DNA of 5,930 bases. It comes from an uncultured Clostridia bacterium. GTDB taxonomy: Bacteria > Bacillota > Clostridia > Oscillospirales > Acutalibacteraceae. This document shows, one piece after another, positions 1 through 5,586 of the stretch. The position numbers and the translations under genes were made by a program. The notes under the pieces were generated by a model, which was given only the letters and a program-made list of their open reading frames with translations, was not told the origin of the DNA and did no database searches. The stretch lies in the NCBI GenBank assembly GCA_937915775.1, contig CALGGQ010000095.1, positions 1 to 5,930 of the forward strand, written 5' to 3'. The first letter of the stretch is position 1, and the number at the start of each line of letters is the position of its first letter.

Positions 1-430
1 CGTAGCGTATGCCGTCCACAATCGTCCTTTGCGTGTTCAGCATGGCGAGGATAAGCTCGGTCTGGTTAATCTCGCCGCCGCTCATCTCCAGAAAGTGGGT
101 TCTGCTGCCTGAAAAGACCTCTTCCAGGATCTGCTCTGTATTGTTGACCTTACCTACCGCCATGATCGCGTAGGTCCCGTGATGCGACCTGACGATCAGC
201 GGCTGTGGATCATAGTCCGAGATACAGCCAATACCCATCTCTCCTTCCATCTTACCGATATCGCCGGCAAATTTGGTCCGGAAAGGTGCATTTTCAATAT
301 TGTGGATCGCTCTGTTGAAACCCTTCTTCCCGAAAACGGCCATACCTGCACGCCGGGTGCCGAGGTGGGAATGATAATCTGTTCCGTAAAAAAGGTCAAA
401 AATACAATCTTCTCTGGAAGCTGCTGCAAA
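1..430 (-). CDS. PurF-type amidophosphoribosyltransferase, N-terminal fragment (both ends incomplete)
   Basis: About 143 codons read leftward with no stop; the C-terminus lies beyond base 1. The translation contains FAAASREDCIFDLFYG, DYHSHLGTRRAGMAVF, GIGCISDYDPQPLIVRSH and FLEMSGGEINQTELI. From family knowledge these match the class II glutamine amidotransferase domain of PurF-like proteins of Clostridia and Bacteroidetes, where HSHLGTRRAGM replaces the usual LQHRGQESAGI. PurF transfers ammonia from glutamine to PRPP in the first step of purine synthesis; the phosphoribosyltransferase half is not in the window. No start codon is usable: reading back from the conserved FAAAS, the frame passes att-gat-cct and meets a stop at 455-457 without an ATG. 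Family members usually start MGGFF just here, so only the first few codons are missing. Whether the catalytic Cys of canonical PurF (MCG start) was present cannot be judged. The gene is broken by the junction with the opposite-strand GTPase gene. Confidence 0.8.
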
Positions 431-433
431 AAT
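412..433. other. Junction between two broken genes in opposite orientation
   Basis: In this short stretch both readings still fit their families: plus strand LWKLLQK (GTPase) and minus strand FAAASRE (PurF). Left of it only PurF homology continues; right of it only GTPase homology continues. Both genes lose their true start here, and the two 5' ends are joined head to head. A shared segment of up to about 18 bases is typical of microhomology joins, of amplification chimeras, or of assembly errors. Confidence 0.7.
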
Positions 434-2664
434 ATCAGGTTCCCTGCTTTCTGTTTATCAATAAAATGGATTTAGACGGTGCGGATAAAGAGCGCGTTTT
501 ATACCAGCTGAAAACAAAGCTGAGCGACGGCTGCCTTGCCTTTACGGATGCTGAATCCGCAGAGTTTTTTGAAAATGCGGCGCTGTGCGACGATAGGCTG
601 CTCGCGCAATATGACAGCACGGGAAGCATTGAAAAGCAGGCGCTGAAGGAAGCCGTCAAGCAGCGGAAGCTATTTCCCTGCCTGTTCGGCTCAGCGCTGA
701 AATTAAACGGCGTTCAGGAATTCCTGGACTGTCTGAACGCTTACACCACGATGCCGCATTACAGTAACACTTTCGGCGCAAAGGTGTTCAAGATTTCCGA
801 GGACAATCAGAAAATCCGCCTCACCTTTTTAAAGGTGACAGGCGGCAGTCTGAAAGTAAAGGAAGTGCTCTCAAGTAAGCGCAACACAGCAGCCGAAAAA
901 GTCAACCAGATTCGTATCTATTCCGGCGACAAATTCAGCACTGCTGACGAAGCGCCTGCCGGCACAATCTGTGCCGTAACAGGTATTTCCTTTGCGCGCT
1001 CCGGCGACGGACTAGGCACGGAAAAGGATTCCGGCCTGCCGGTGCTGACGCCGGTGCTCACCTATCGTCTGGAGCTGCCGGAGGGCATTGACAGCCACAC
1101 GGCGCTTGAAAAAATGCGCCTGCTCGAAACAGAGGACCCGCAGCTGAAGGTTGTATGGAACAGTCGCCTCGGTGAAATCCAGGTGCAACTGATGGGCGAT
1201 ATTCAGCTGGAGGTGCTGCAGGCAGTTATCAAGGAGCGCTTCGGCTTCGACGTTACCTTCGGCAAGGGCAACATTATCTATAAGGAAACCATTAAGGACA
1301 CCGTTGAGGGCATCGGTCATTTTGAACCGCTGCGGCATTATGCCGAGGTGCATTTGCTGCTGAAGCCCGGCAAACGGAACAGCGGTCTGGTATTTTCAAC
1401 GGACTGTAAGGAGGACTTACTCGATAAAAACTGGCAGCGGCTGATCCTGACGCATTTATACGAAAAAACGCACATCGGCGTGCTGACCGGCTCACCGATA
1501 ACCGATATGGAAATCACGCTGGTATCCGGCAGAGCGCACCCAAAGCACACTGAGGGAGGCGATTTCCGCCAGGCGACGTACCGCGCCGTACGCCAGGGCT
1601 TACGCACGGCTGAAAGCGTTTTACTGGAGCCGATGTATGAATTCTCGCTGGAGGTTCCGAGCGAAAGCATCGGCAGAGCCATCAGCGACATTCAGCGGAT
1701 GAGCGGCACTTTTTCTCAGCCGGAAACCGTCGGCGAATTCACTGTAATCAACGGCACAGCGCCTGTATCCGAAATGAGCGAATACACGCGCGAGGTGCTG
1801 CAATATACTCACGGCAAGGGCAGGCTGACCTGCTCCTTCAGCGGCTATGACGTATGCCATAACGCCGAGGAGGTTATCCGTTTTGTCGGCTACGACTGCG
1901 ACGGCGATACCGACAACACAGCAGATTCCGTTTTCTGCTCGCACGGTGCCGGCTACATCGTCAAATGGGATGACGTGAAAACGCATATGCACCTGCCGAG
2001 CGCGCTGGCAGCGCCGAAGGAGAGTTACATCAAGACCTTCTCCCCTGCTGCTGTATCCAACATGAAAAAGCAGAAGGACATCTTTGCGCTGGACAAGGAG
2101 CTGATGCAGATATTCGAAAACACCTACGGTCCGATTAAGCGCCCGGAAACCTTTGTCACGCGAGAGCGCTATCAGCCCGATACCAATAAGGACAGCCGTT
2201 ACAAGCGCCCGAAAGCGCCGCAAACAGACGGTAAGGAATATCTGCTGGTTGACGGCTATAACGTCATCTTTTCCTGGGAAAACCTGCGCAAGCTATCGGA
2301 AAGCAGCATTGAAGGTGCGCGCAACACACTCGTGAATATTCTGTGCAACTATCAGGGATATAAAAAGTGCGAGGTTATCCTGGTGTTTGACGCATACAAG
2401 GTCAAGGGAAATCAGCGTGAAATTGAGCGCGTTAACAACATCAACATTGTTTACACCAAGGAAGCGGAAACCGCAGATATGTACATCGAAAAGGTGACGC
2501 ACGAGCTTGCGAAAAAGCATAAGGTGCGCGTCGTCACCTCCGACGGAATGGAGCAGTTAATCATTCTCGGCAGCGGCGCCCTGCGCGTACTCTCTCTTGC
2601 ATTCTTAGAGGAAATACATCAGGCAGAGGACGAAATCCGCCAAATCATTGAAGCACATAATTAA
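412..2664 (+). CDS. Tet(M)/EF-G-like translation GTPase with C-terminal NYN (YacP/Rae1-like) domain, 5'-truncated
   Basis: Homology starts at LWKLLQKYQVPCFLFINKMD, which holds the G4 motif NKMD, so the ATG at 466 is the Met inside NKMD and not the true start. No ATG lies between an in-frame stop at 316-318 and 466. The P-loop and G2/G3 motifs, roughly 130 residues by comparison with Tet(M), are absent. Numbering from that Met (732 residues): G5 SALK 76-79; domain II about 100-185; domain III 190-268; domain IV 270-385 with GHFEPLRHYAEV and GGDFRQATYRAV; domain V 387-460 with LLEPMYEFSLEVPSE; a linker 461-590; NYN domain 592-715. The NYN part keeps four acidic positions: D596 (LLVDGYNVIF), D642 (VFDAY), D671 (ADMYIEK) and D693 (VTSDG). 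Family members bind the ribosomal A-site region; YacP/Rae1 is a ribosome-dependent mRNA endonuclease. A combined ribosome-rescue or cleavage role is inferred. As assembled, it cannot bind GTP and is probably not functional. Confidence 0.85.
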   Translation, partial: LWKLLQKYQVPCFLFINKMDLDGADKERVLYQLKTKLSDGCLAFTDAESAEFFENAALCDDRLLAQYDSTGSIEKQALKEAVKQRKLFPCLFGSALKLNGVQEFLDCLNAYTTMPHYSNTFGAKVFKISEDNQKIRLTFLKVTGGSLKVKEVLSSKRNTAAEKVNQIRIYSGDKFSTADEAPAGTICAVTGISFARSGDGLGTEKDSGLPVLTPVLTYRLELPEGIDSHTALEKMRLLETEDPQLKVVWNSRLGEIQVQLMGDIQLEVLQAVIKERFGFDVTFGKGNIIYKETIKDTVEGIGHFEPLRHYAEVHLLLKPGKRNSGLVFSTDCKEDLLDKNWQRLILTHLYEKTHIGVLTGSPITDMEITLVSGRAHPKHTEGGDFRQATYRAVRQGLRTAESVLLEPMYEFSLEVPSESIGRAISDIQRMSGTFSQPETVGEFTVINGTAPVSEMSEYTREVLQYTHGKGRLTCSFSGYDVCHNAEEVIRFVGYDCDGDTDNTADSVFCSHGAGYIVKWDDVKTHMHLPSALAAPKESYIKTFSPAAVSNMKKQKDIFALDKELMQIFENTYGPIKRPETFVTRERYQPDTNKDSRYKRPKAPQTDGKEYLLVDGYNVIFSWENLRKLSESSIEGARNTLVNILCNYQGYKKCEVILVFDAYKVKGNQREIERVNNINIVYTKEAETADMYIEKVTHELAKKHKVRVVTSDGMEQLIILGSGALRVLSLAFLEEIHQAEDEIRQIIEAHN

Positions 2665-2670
2665 CTTAAG

Positions 2671-2714
2671 AAAAACGGCTGTCTCACATCAACTTGTGAA
2701 ACAGCCGCTTTTTT
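2671..2714. terminator. Bidirectional intrinsic terminator
   Basis: Stem cggctgt (2676-2682) pairs with acagccg (2701-2707). It continues after a one-base mismatch with tcaca (2684-2688) and tgtga (2695-2699), closing a six-base loop. An A-run precedes the stem (2671-2675) and a T-run follows it (2709-2714), so it has a U-tract in both directions. It ends the plus-strand GTPase gene (stop 2662-2664) and the minus-strand GNAT operon (stop at 2718), which converge here. Confidence 0.88.
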
Positions 2715-2717
2715 GAT

Positions 2718-3182
2718 TCACTTTTCATAAAACACCAAAGTTAGCTTCTCGTTAATTCTTCGCGTTTCTCCGGTTTTACGATAGCCCATTTTTTCATAGA
2801 GGTAACAATTTGCTTTTTCCGTGATGATGGTATCAAGGCTCCAATGATCAGCACCGTGGATTGCTTCCGCAGCTTTTATTGCTGCCTGCGCACAACCTTT
2901 GTTTCGGTATGCTGGCAAAATTCCAATGGGAGATATCCGCTTCCTGCTGCCATCCTTTTTATCTACTACACGAAGAAACCCGACTTTTTCACTATCTACT
3001 GTAATGAAATAGTAATAGGTGAACGGCTGCTCGAATCTCTGGCGGATTTTTTCAACGCTTTCAGCTGCGGGGTTTGTTTCATAATCCCGATACTTTTCAA
3101 GCAATTCTGTAAACGCTTCAACCTGCATCTGCCAAATAGCTTTTATATCACTTTCTGTTGCAGGCAATAATTTTATGTTCAT
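2718..3182 (-). CDS. GNAT-family N-acetyltransferase
   Basis: A 154-residue protein when started at the ATG at 3182 (MNIKLLPATESD), which fits the usual GNAT beginning. The frame also allows a TTG at 3194, but that lies inside the upstream gene. The acetyl-CoA loop is visible as ISPIGILPAYRNKGCAQAA (about residues 83-101, R/Q-x-x-G-x-A type), followed by the motif-B helix region NCYLYEKMGYRKTGE (about 125-139). Length and layout match single-domain GNATs, which move an acetyl group from acetyl-CoA to an amine. The substrate cannot be read from the sequence. It is the third gene of a minus-strand operon; its start lies one base after the stop of the upstream GNAT, with no strong Shine-Dalgarno sequence, so translation is probably coupled. 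It ends just before the shared terminator. Confidence 0.85.
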   Translation of the reverse strand: MNIKLLPATESDIKAIWQMQVEAFTELLEKYRDYETNPAAESVEKIRQRFEQPFTYYYFITVDSEKVGFLRVVDKKDGSRKRISPIGILPAYRNKGCAQAAIKAAEAIHGADHWSLDTIITEKANCYLYEKMGYRKTGETRRINEKLTLVFYEK

Positions 3183-3183
3183 A

Positions 3184-3702
3184 TTACATTTCAATCCAAT
3201 ATCTTTCTAAATATTCATCACTATTTGGCAGCTTAACCGTACTTTCATATACTCCGCAGTTTGCAAGAATAGTTTTTCTGCTGCCTTCATTATCACTAAG
3301 GCAAGAAACAAGAACTCTGTTTATTCCCAATTCTTTGCAATACTTTAACGCCTCTTTCAGCATACTTTTCGCATAACCTTTGCGACGCTCGGAAGGTCTT
3401 ACCGAGTAACCGATATGTCCGCCGTATTTTTCCAAATAATCATTGAAATAATGACGCACATTTATCATGCCTACAATCTTGCCGTCATTTTCACGAACAT
3501 AGATAAACTGCGTTGCCTGAACTAATCCATCGGGTACAGTTTCTATGTTCATTACAGACATATTGTATTCAATCCATTGGGCAGGGTTTTCTAACCTGTT
3601 GAGAGAACTTGTACCGTCAAAAGTGCTGTTCATTTTCAGCATTTCATCCCTGTACGCTTTTATTTCATTTGCATATTCGATTGTCGGTATTACTAATTTC
3701 AT
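3184..3702 (-). CDS. GNAT-family N-acetyltransferase
   Basis: 172 residues from an ATG at 3702. The acetyl-CoA binding motif is GGHIGYSVRPSERRKGYAKS (94-113), with the loop RRKGYA at 106-111. It is followed by LGINRVLVSCLSDNEGSRKT (125-144), where N138-S141 form the usual motif-B segment. FIYVRENDGKIVGMINVRHY (67-86) gives the preceding beta strands. This is a complete single GNAT domain without a signal peptide or membrane segment, so it is cytoplasmic. The substrate is unknown; related proteins are generally annotated only as GNAT acetyltransferases. It is not a close copy of the neighbouring GNAT, so a recent tandem duplication is unlikely. The stop of the upstream kinase gene lies only two bases before its start, placing it second in the operon. 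Confidence 0.87.
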   Translation of the reverse strand: MKLVIPTIEYANEIKAYRDEMLKMNSTFDGTSSLNRLENPAQWIEYNMSVMNIETVPDGLVQATQFIYVRENDGKIVGMINVRHYFNDYLEKYGGHIGYSVRPSERRKGYAKSMLKEALKYCKELGINRVLVSCLSDNEGSRKTILANCGVYESTVKLPNSDEYLERYWIEM

Positions 3703-3704
3703 AA

Positions 3705-4253
3705 TTACAATTCAAACCTTAACTTAATCATTTTTGCAGTTTCCTGAGCTGAAAGATTGGTATTATCAATCTTGATATAATTATCAAACGGTATTTCTCC
3801 GTCGTAACTTTCCATTCGGAAGTTGGCGTCATCTTCCATCAATCTCTTGTTTGACAATTCAATATCGCGCTTTGACGGTTTGTTTTTCAAACGGTTTTCG
3901 CTGCCGTTTCTTTCAAGCCTTACGCTCTGCGGAGCGACGAGTTCTACATAATAGAATTCCGTATGATACGGCTCAAAAATGCTTTTTATATGCTCAATAT
4001 AATCCCAGTCCTGTTGGTCAAATGCGCACATATACGTGAAAATAAAGCCGTATTTATCGCTTTTGGCGAATTCTTCAAAGATGATTTCACGAAATCTATT
4101 GATGGCAGGTCCGTTATATTCTCCGAAGATCTCCAAGATAGGCTCTATGCTCATATGATTGTGAAAGAGCCTTAAATCCGTTATCTTTGTTAATTCCTGT
4201 CCTACCGTCATTTTTCCGACTGCGGCATTGCCGATAATAAACACTAATTTCAT
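3705..4253 (-). CDS. P-loop kinase of the shikimate-kinase-like / AAA family
   Basis: 182 residues from the ATG at 4253 (MKLVFIIGNAAVGKMTVG). This start is preferred over the in-frame GTG at 4265 because a GAGGAG Shine-Dalgarno (plus-strand ctcctc, 4265-4270) sits 11 bases before it and would overlap the GTG. Walker A is GNAAVGKMT at residues 8-16. LFHNHMSIEP (about 29-38) is a hallmark I recall from small kinases often labelled shikimate kinase-like or AAA family ATPase. FYYVELVAPQSVRLERNGSE (about 101-120), followed by basic NRLKNKPSKR, resembles the strand plus Arg-rich lid of nucleoside- or shikimate-type kinases. A true role in aromatic amino acid synthesis is unlikely; the phosphate acceptor is unknown. 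It is first in an operon with two acetyltransferases, which hints at small-molecule modification. Confidence 0.82.
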   Translation of the reverse strand: MKLVFIIGNAAVGKMTVGQELTKITDLRLFHNHMSIEPILEIFGEYNGPAINRFREIIFEEFAKSDKYGFIFTYMCAFDQQDWDYIEHIKSIFEPYHTEFYYVELVAPQSVRLERNGSENRLKNKPSKRDIELSNKRLMEDDANFRMESYDGEIPFDNYIKIDNTNLSAQETAKMIKLRFEL

Positions 4254-4264
4254 AGTATTTTTCA

Positions 4265-4270
4265 CTCCTC
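4265..4270 (-). promoter_or_regulatory. Ribosome binding site of the kinase gene
   Basis: GAGGAG on the minus strand, 11 bases upstream of the ATG at 4253. It decides the start: the alternative GTG at 4265 abuts and overlaps it. Confidence 0.7.
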
Positions 4271-4291
4271 ATTTTGAGTGCATAAAGACCA

Positions 4292-4321
4292 ATTATCTAT
4301 CCAAAAATCTTGACCTGTCAA
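4292..4321 (-). promoter_or_regulatory. Sigma-A-type promoter of the kinase-GNAT-GNAT operon
   Basis: Minus-strand TTGACA (4316-4321, perfect -35) is followed after 18 bases by GATAAT (4292-4297, five of six matches to the -10 consensus). Transcription would start near 4285, giving a leader of roughly 30 bases before the ATG at 4253. It lies immediately downstream of the comF-like gene and its hairpin, so the three-gene operon can be expressed independently of the genes to its right. Confidence 0.75.
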
Positions 4322-4323
4322 CA

Positions 4324-4338
4324 GCCGTCGCAGACGGC
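4324..4338. terminator. Hairpin after the comF-like gene, possible terminator
   Basis: A perfect inverted repeat gccgtc / gacggc with a gca loop directly follows the comF-like stop codon (4340-4342). On the minus strand, the direction of comF transcription, it is followed by tgttgacagg rather than a U-run. On the plus strand it is followed by gttatttttt. It may be a weak terminator or an mRNA 3'-end stabiliser for comF. Confidence 0.45.
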
Positions 4339-4339
4339 G

Positions 4340-5041
4340 TTATTTTTTGTCTCTGCAAACGACGGCGAAGGAGGCGGCGTAGACCGTTGCGCCTTCCGAT
4401 TTCAGTTCGGCAGCGAGAGCGCTCAGGGTACTGCCGGTGGTTTTGACATCGTCAATCAGTAATACCGCTTTTCCTTTTAAATCGGTATTGCGAATTGTCT
4501 GGAATGCGCCGTACAGGTTTACCTTTCGCTCCCTCGCTGTGAGCTTTCGCTGCGACTTGGTATGCCTGATTTTACGCAGCAGCGGCAGACACGGAATATC
4601 CATCAGCGCAGCGACCTGCTTTGCCAGCAGCTCGGACTGGTTGTATCCCCTGCGCCATTTGCGAAAAGCGGTCATCGGGACAAAGGTAACGATGTCGAAC
4701 GTGATATCAGGATAACGCGCATGAACGGTGCCGACAATCTCCTGCGCATATGCCTCAGCAAGCTCCGAAAAGCCGTGATTTTTAAAACGGTATACGCCTT
4801 TTACAATACTTCCTTTGTAATAATACGGTGCGCAAAATCCCTTATATGACGGTGAAAACTTATCCCGTTTACAGTGGCAATATTGCTTCTCCACACCGCA
4901 TTTGCGGCATACTGAGCCCATTACCTTTTCCGCATTCCGACAATCATCACAGTAGGTTTCGTCCGGTGCAATCACCTCGCCGCACAGGCGGCAGCGCTTC
5001 GGAAACAGCGATACCGAGAGTACCTCTTTCACTCTGCTCAT
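4340..5041 (-). CDS. comF: ComF-family (ComFC-like) phosphoribosyltransferase-fold protein
   Basis: 233 residues. The N-terminus carries two Cys clusters typical of ComF zinc fingers: C17-x2-C20 with C31-x2-C34, and C45-x2-C48 with C55-x-C57. The centre has FVPMTAFRKWRRGYNQSELL (120-139), the conserved RRGYNQ block. The C-terminal part carries the PRPP-binding signature VLLIDDVKTTGST (193-205). In Bacillus and Helicobacter relatives, ComFC/ComF acts in the cytosol with the ComFA helicase or other factors to bring in single-stranded DNA during transformation. Length (about 230) is normal and the gene looks intact. Its ATG overlaps the stop of the ComEA-like gene by four bases (5038-5041), consistent with translational coupling. 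In many Clostridia the gene is kept without proven competence, so active DNA uptake is not shown. Confidence 0.92.
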   Translation of the reverse strand: MSRVKEVLSVSLFPKRCRLCGEVIAPDETYCDDCRNAEKVMGSVCRKCGVEKQYCHCKRDKFSPSYKGFCAPYYYKGSIVKGVYRFKNHGFSELAEAYAQEIVGTVHARYPDITFDIVTFVPMTAFRKWRRGYNQSELLAKQVAALMDIPCLPLLRKIRHTKSQRKLTARERKVNLYGAFQTIRNTDLKGKAVLLIDDVKTTGSTLSALAAELKSEGATVYAASFAVVCRDKK

Positions 5042-5586
5042 ACCGTCAGATACCCTGCAACCTGGGCATAGATACCCTCGCTGAAGCCCTGGATATTCAT
5101 AATCTGCTCCACTGAAGTATAACTGCCGAGGTAATCCCTGTATTCCAAAATGGCAGAGGCGCGCTTCTCACCGAGTCCGTCAATCGTCATCAGCTCCTCC
5201 AGCGTGGCGGTATTGAGGTTTATCGGGTATGTTACCTGAAGCTGCGTCGTTGTTTCAGTCGTCTGTTCGGTTTGCACTTCAACCGAAACGGCAACCGTTG
5301 TTTTTGTTGCGGCTTCGGTGGTGGTTTCAGGAGGCGCTGTCGTCTGTGCTTGAGCGGCGGTTTGGCTCTGTACCGTCGACTGTGCTTGGGCGGTACTTTC
5401 GCTCTGTGCAGCAGTCGTTTGCTCCTCACTGACGGAACCGCTTTCTTCTGTCAGTACGGTAACGGTGTTTGAGGAAATGACCTCATACACGCGCGGCTGT
5501 GAAAGTGCCATATAAATCAGCACGCCTGCTGCCACGAGCAGCGCGATACCGATTAACTGCATTGTTTGCTTTTGATTACTTTTCAT
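5038..5586 (-). CDS. ComEA-like membrane-anchored helix-hairpin-helix DNA-binding protein
   Basis: 182 residues. Residues 9-28 form one membrane segment (LIGIALLVAAGVLIYMAL) after a short basic N-terminus, placing the rest outside the cytoplasm. Residues 50-118 are a low-complexity Ser/Thr/Gln/Ala-rich linker. Residues 122-182 hold the ComEA helix-hairpin-helix domain: INLNTATLEELMTIDGLGEK (122-141), then RASAILEYRDYLGSY (142-156) and a second half VEQIMNIQGFSEGIY (159-173). ComEA captures double-stranded DNA at the cell surface for transformation. Well-known ComEA proteins also have an SLBB-type domain between membrane segment and HhH; here only the linker is present, so this is a shortened architecture. 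The start overlaps the end of the ygiQ-like gene by 11 bases and the stop overlaps comF by four; the three are probably co-transcribed. Confidence 0.88.
   Translation of the reverse strand: MKSNQKQTMQLIGIALLVAAGVLIYMALSQPRVYEVISSNTVTVLTEESGSVSEEQTTAAQSESTAQAQSTVQSQTAAQAQTTAPPETTTEAATKTTVAVSVEVQTEQTTETTTQLQVTYPINLNTATLEELMTIDGLGEKRASAILEYRDYLGSYTSVEQIMNIQGFSEGIYAQVAGYLTV
5341..5420. repeat. Imperfect short repeats coding for the Ser/Thr/Gln/Ala linker
   Basis: Degenerate units with the core ctgtgcttg(a/g)gcggt followed by tggctctgt or tcgctctgt recur about every 50 bases, at about 5345 and 5381, within the ComEA-like linker. They give repeated AQAQ(S/T)T peptide units. The repeats are degenerate and are not CRISPR-like. 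Confidence 0.5.

Noticed and set aside
466..468. ATG as true start of the GTPase-NYN gene
   Set aside because: This Met is part of the conserved G4 motif NKMD, and homology continues upstream to about 412.
179..475. Plus-strand 98-codon open frame
   Set aside because: It lies over the PurF homologue on the other strand and ends past the junction; its translation resembles no family I recognise, whereas the minus-strand frame gives clear PurF motifs.
1621..2223. 200-codon minus-strand open frame
   Set aside because: It is antisense to the well-supported GTPase-NYN gene, has no recognisable domain, and is best explained by the GC-rich codon use of the sense gene.
412..2664. Functional tetracycline resistance gene
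   Set aside because: The nucleotide-binding motifs are missing in this copy, the domain IV tip differs from Tet(M), and an NYN domain is attached; a resistance call would be unsupported.
3183..3194. TTG at 3194 as start of the last GNAT gene
   Set aside because: It lies inside the end of the upstream gene; the ATG at 3182 gives the normal GNAT N-terminus.
4254..4265. GTG at 4265 as start of the kinase gene
   Set aside because: The GAGGAG ribosome binding site overlaps it and is properly placed for the ATG at 4253.
5341..5420. CRISPR-like repeat array
   Set aside because: The repeats are short, imperfect, in frame and inside a coding linker, without unique spacers.
5229..5472. Several open frames on both strands over the ComEA linker
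   Set aside because: They are shadow frames of the repeat-rich linker, with Arg-rich or Cys-rich low-complexity translations.
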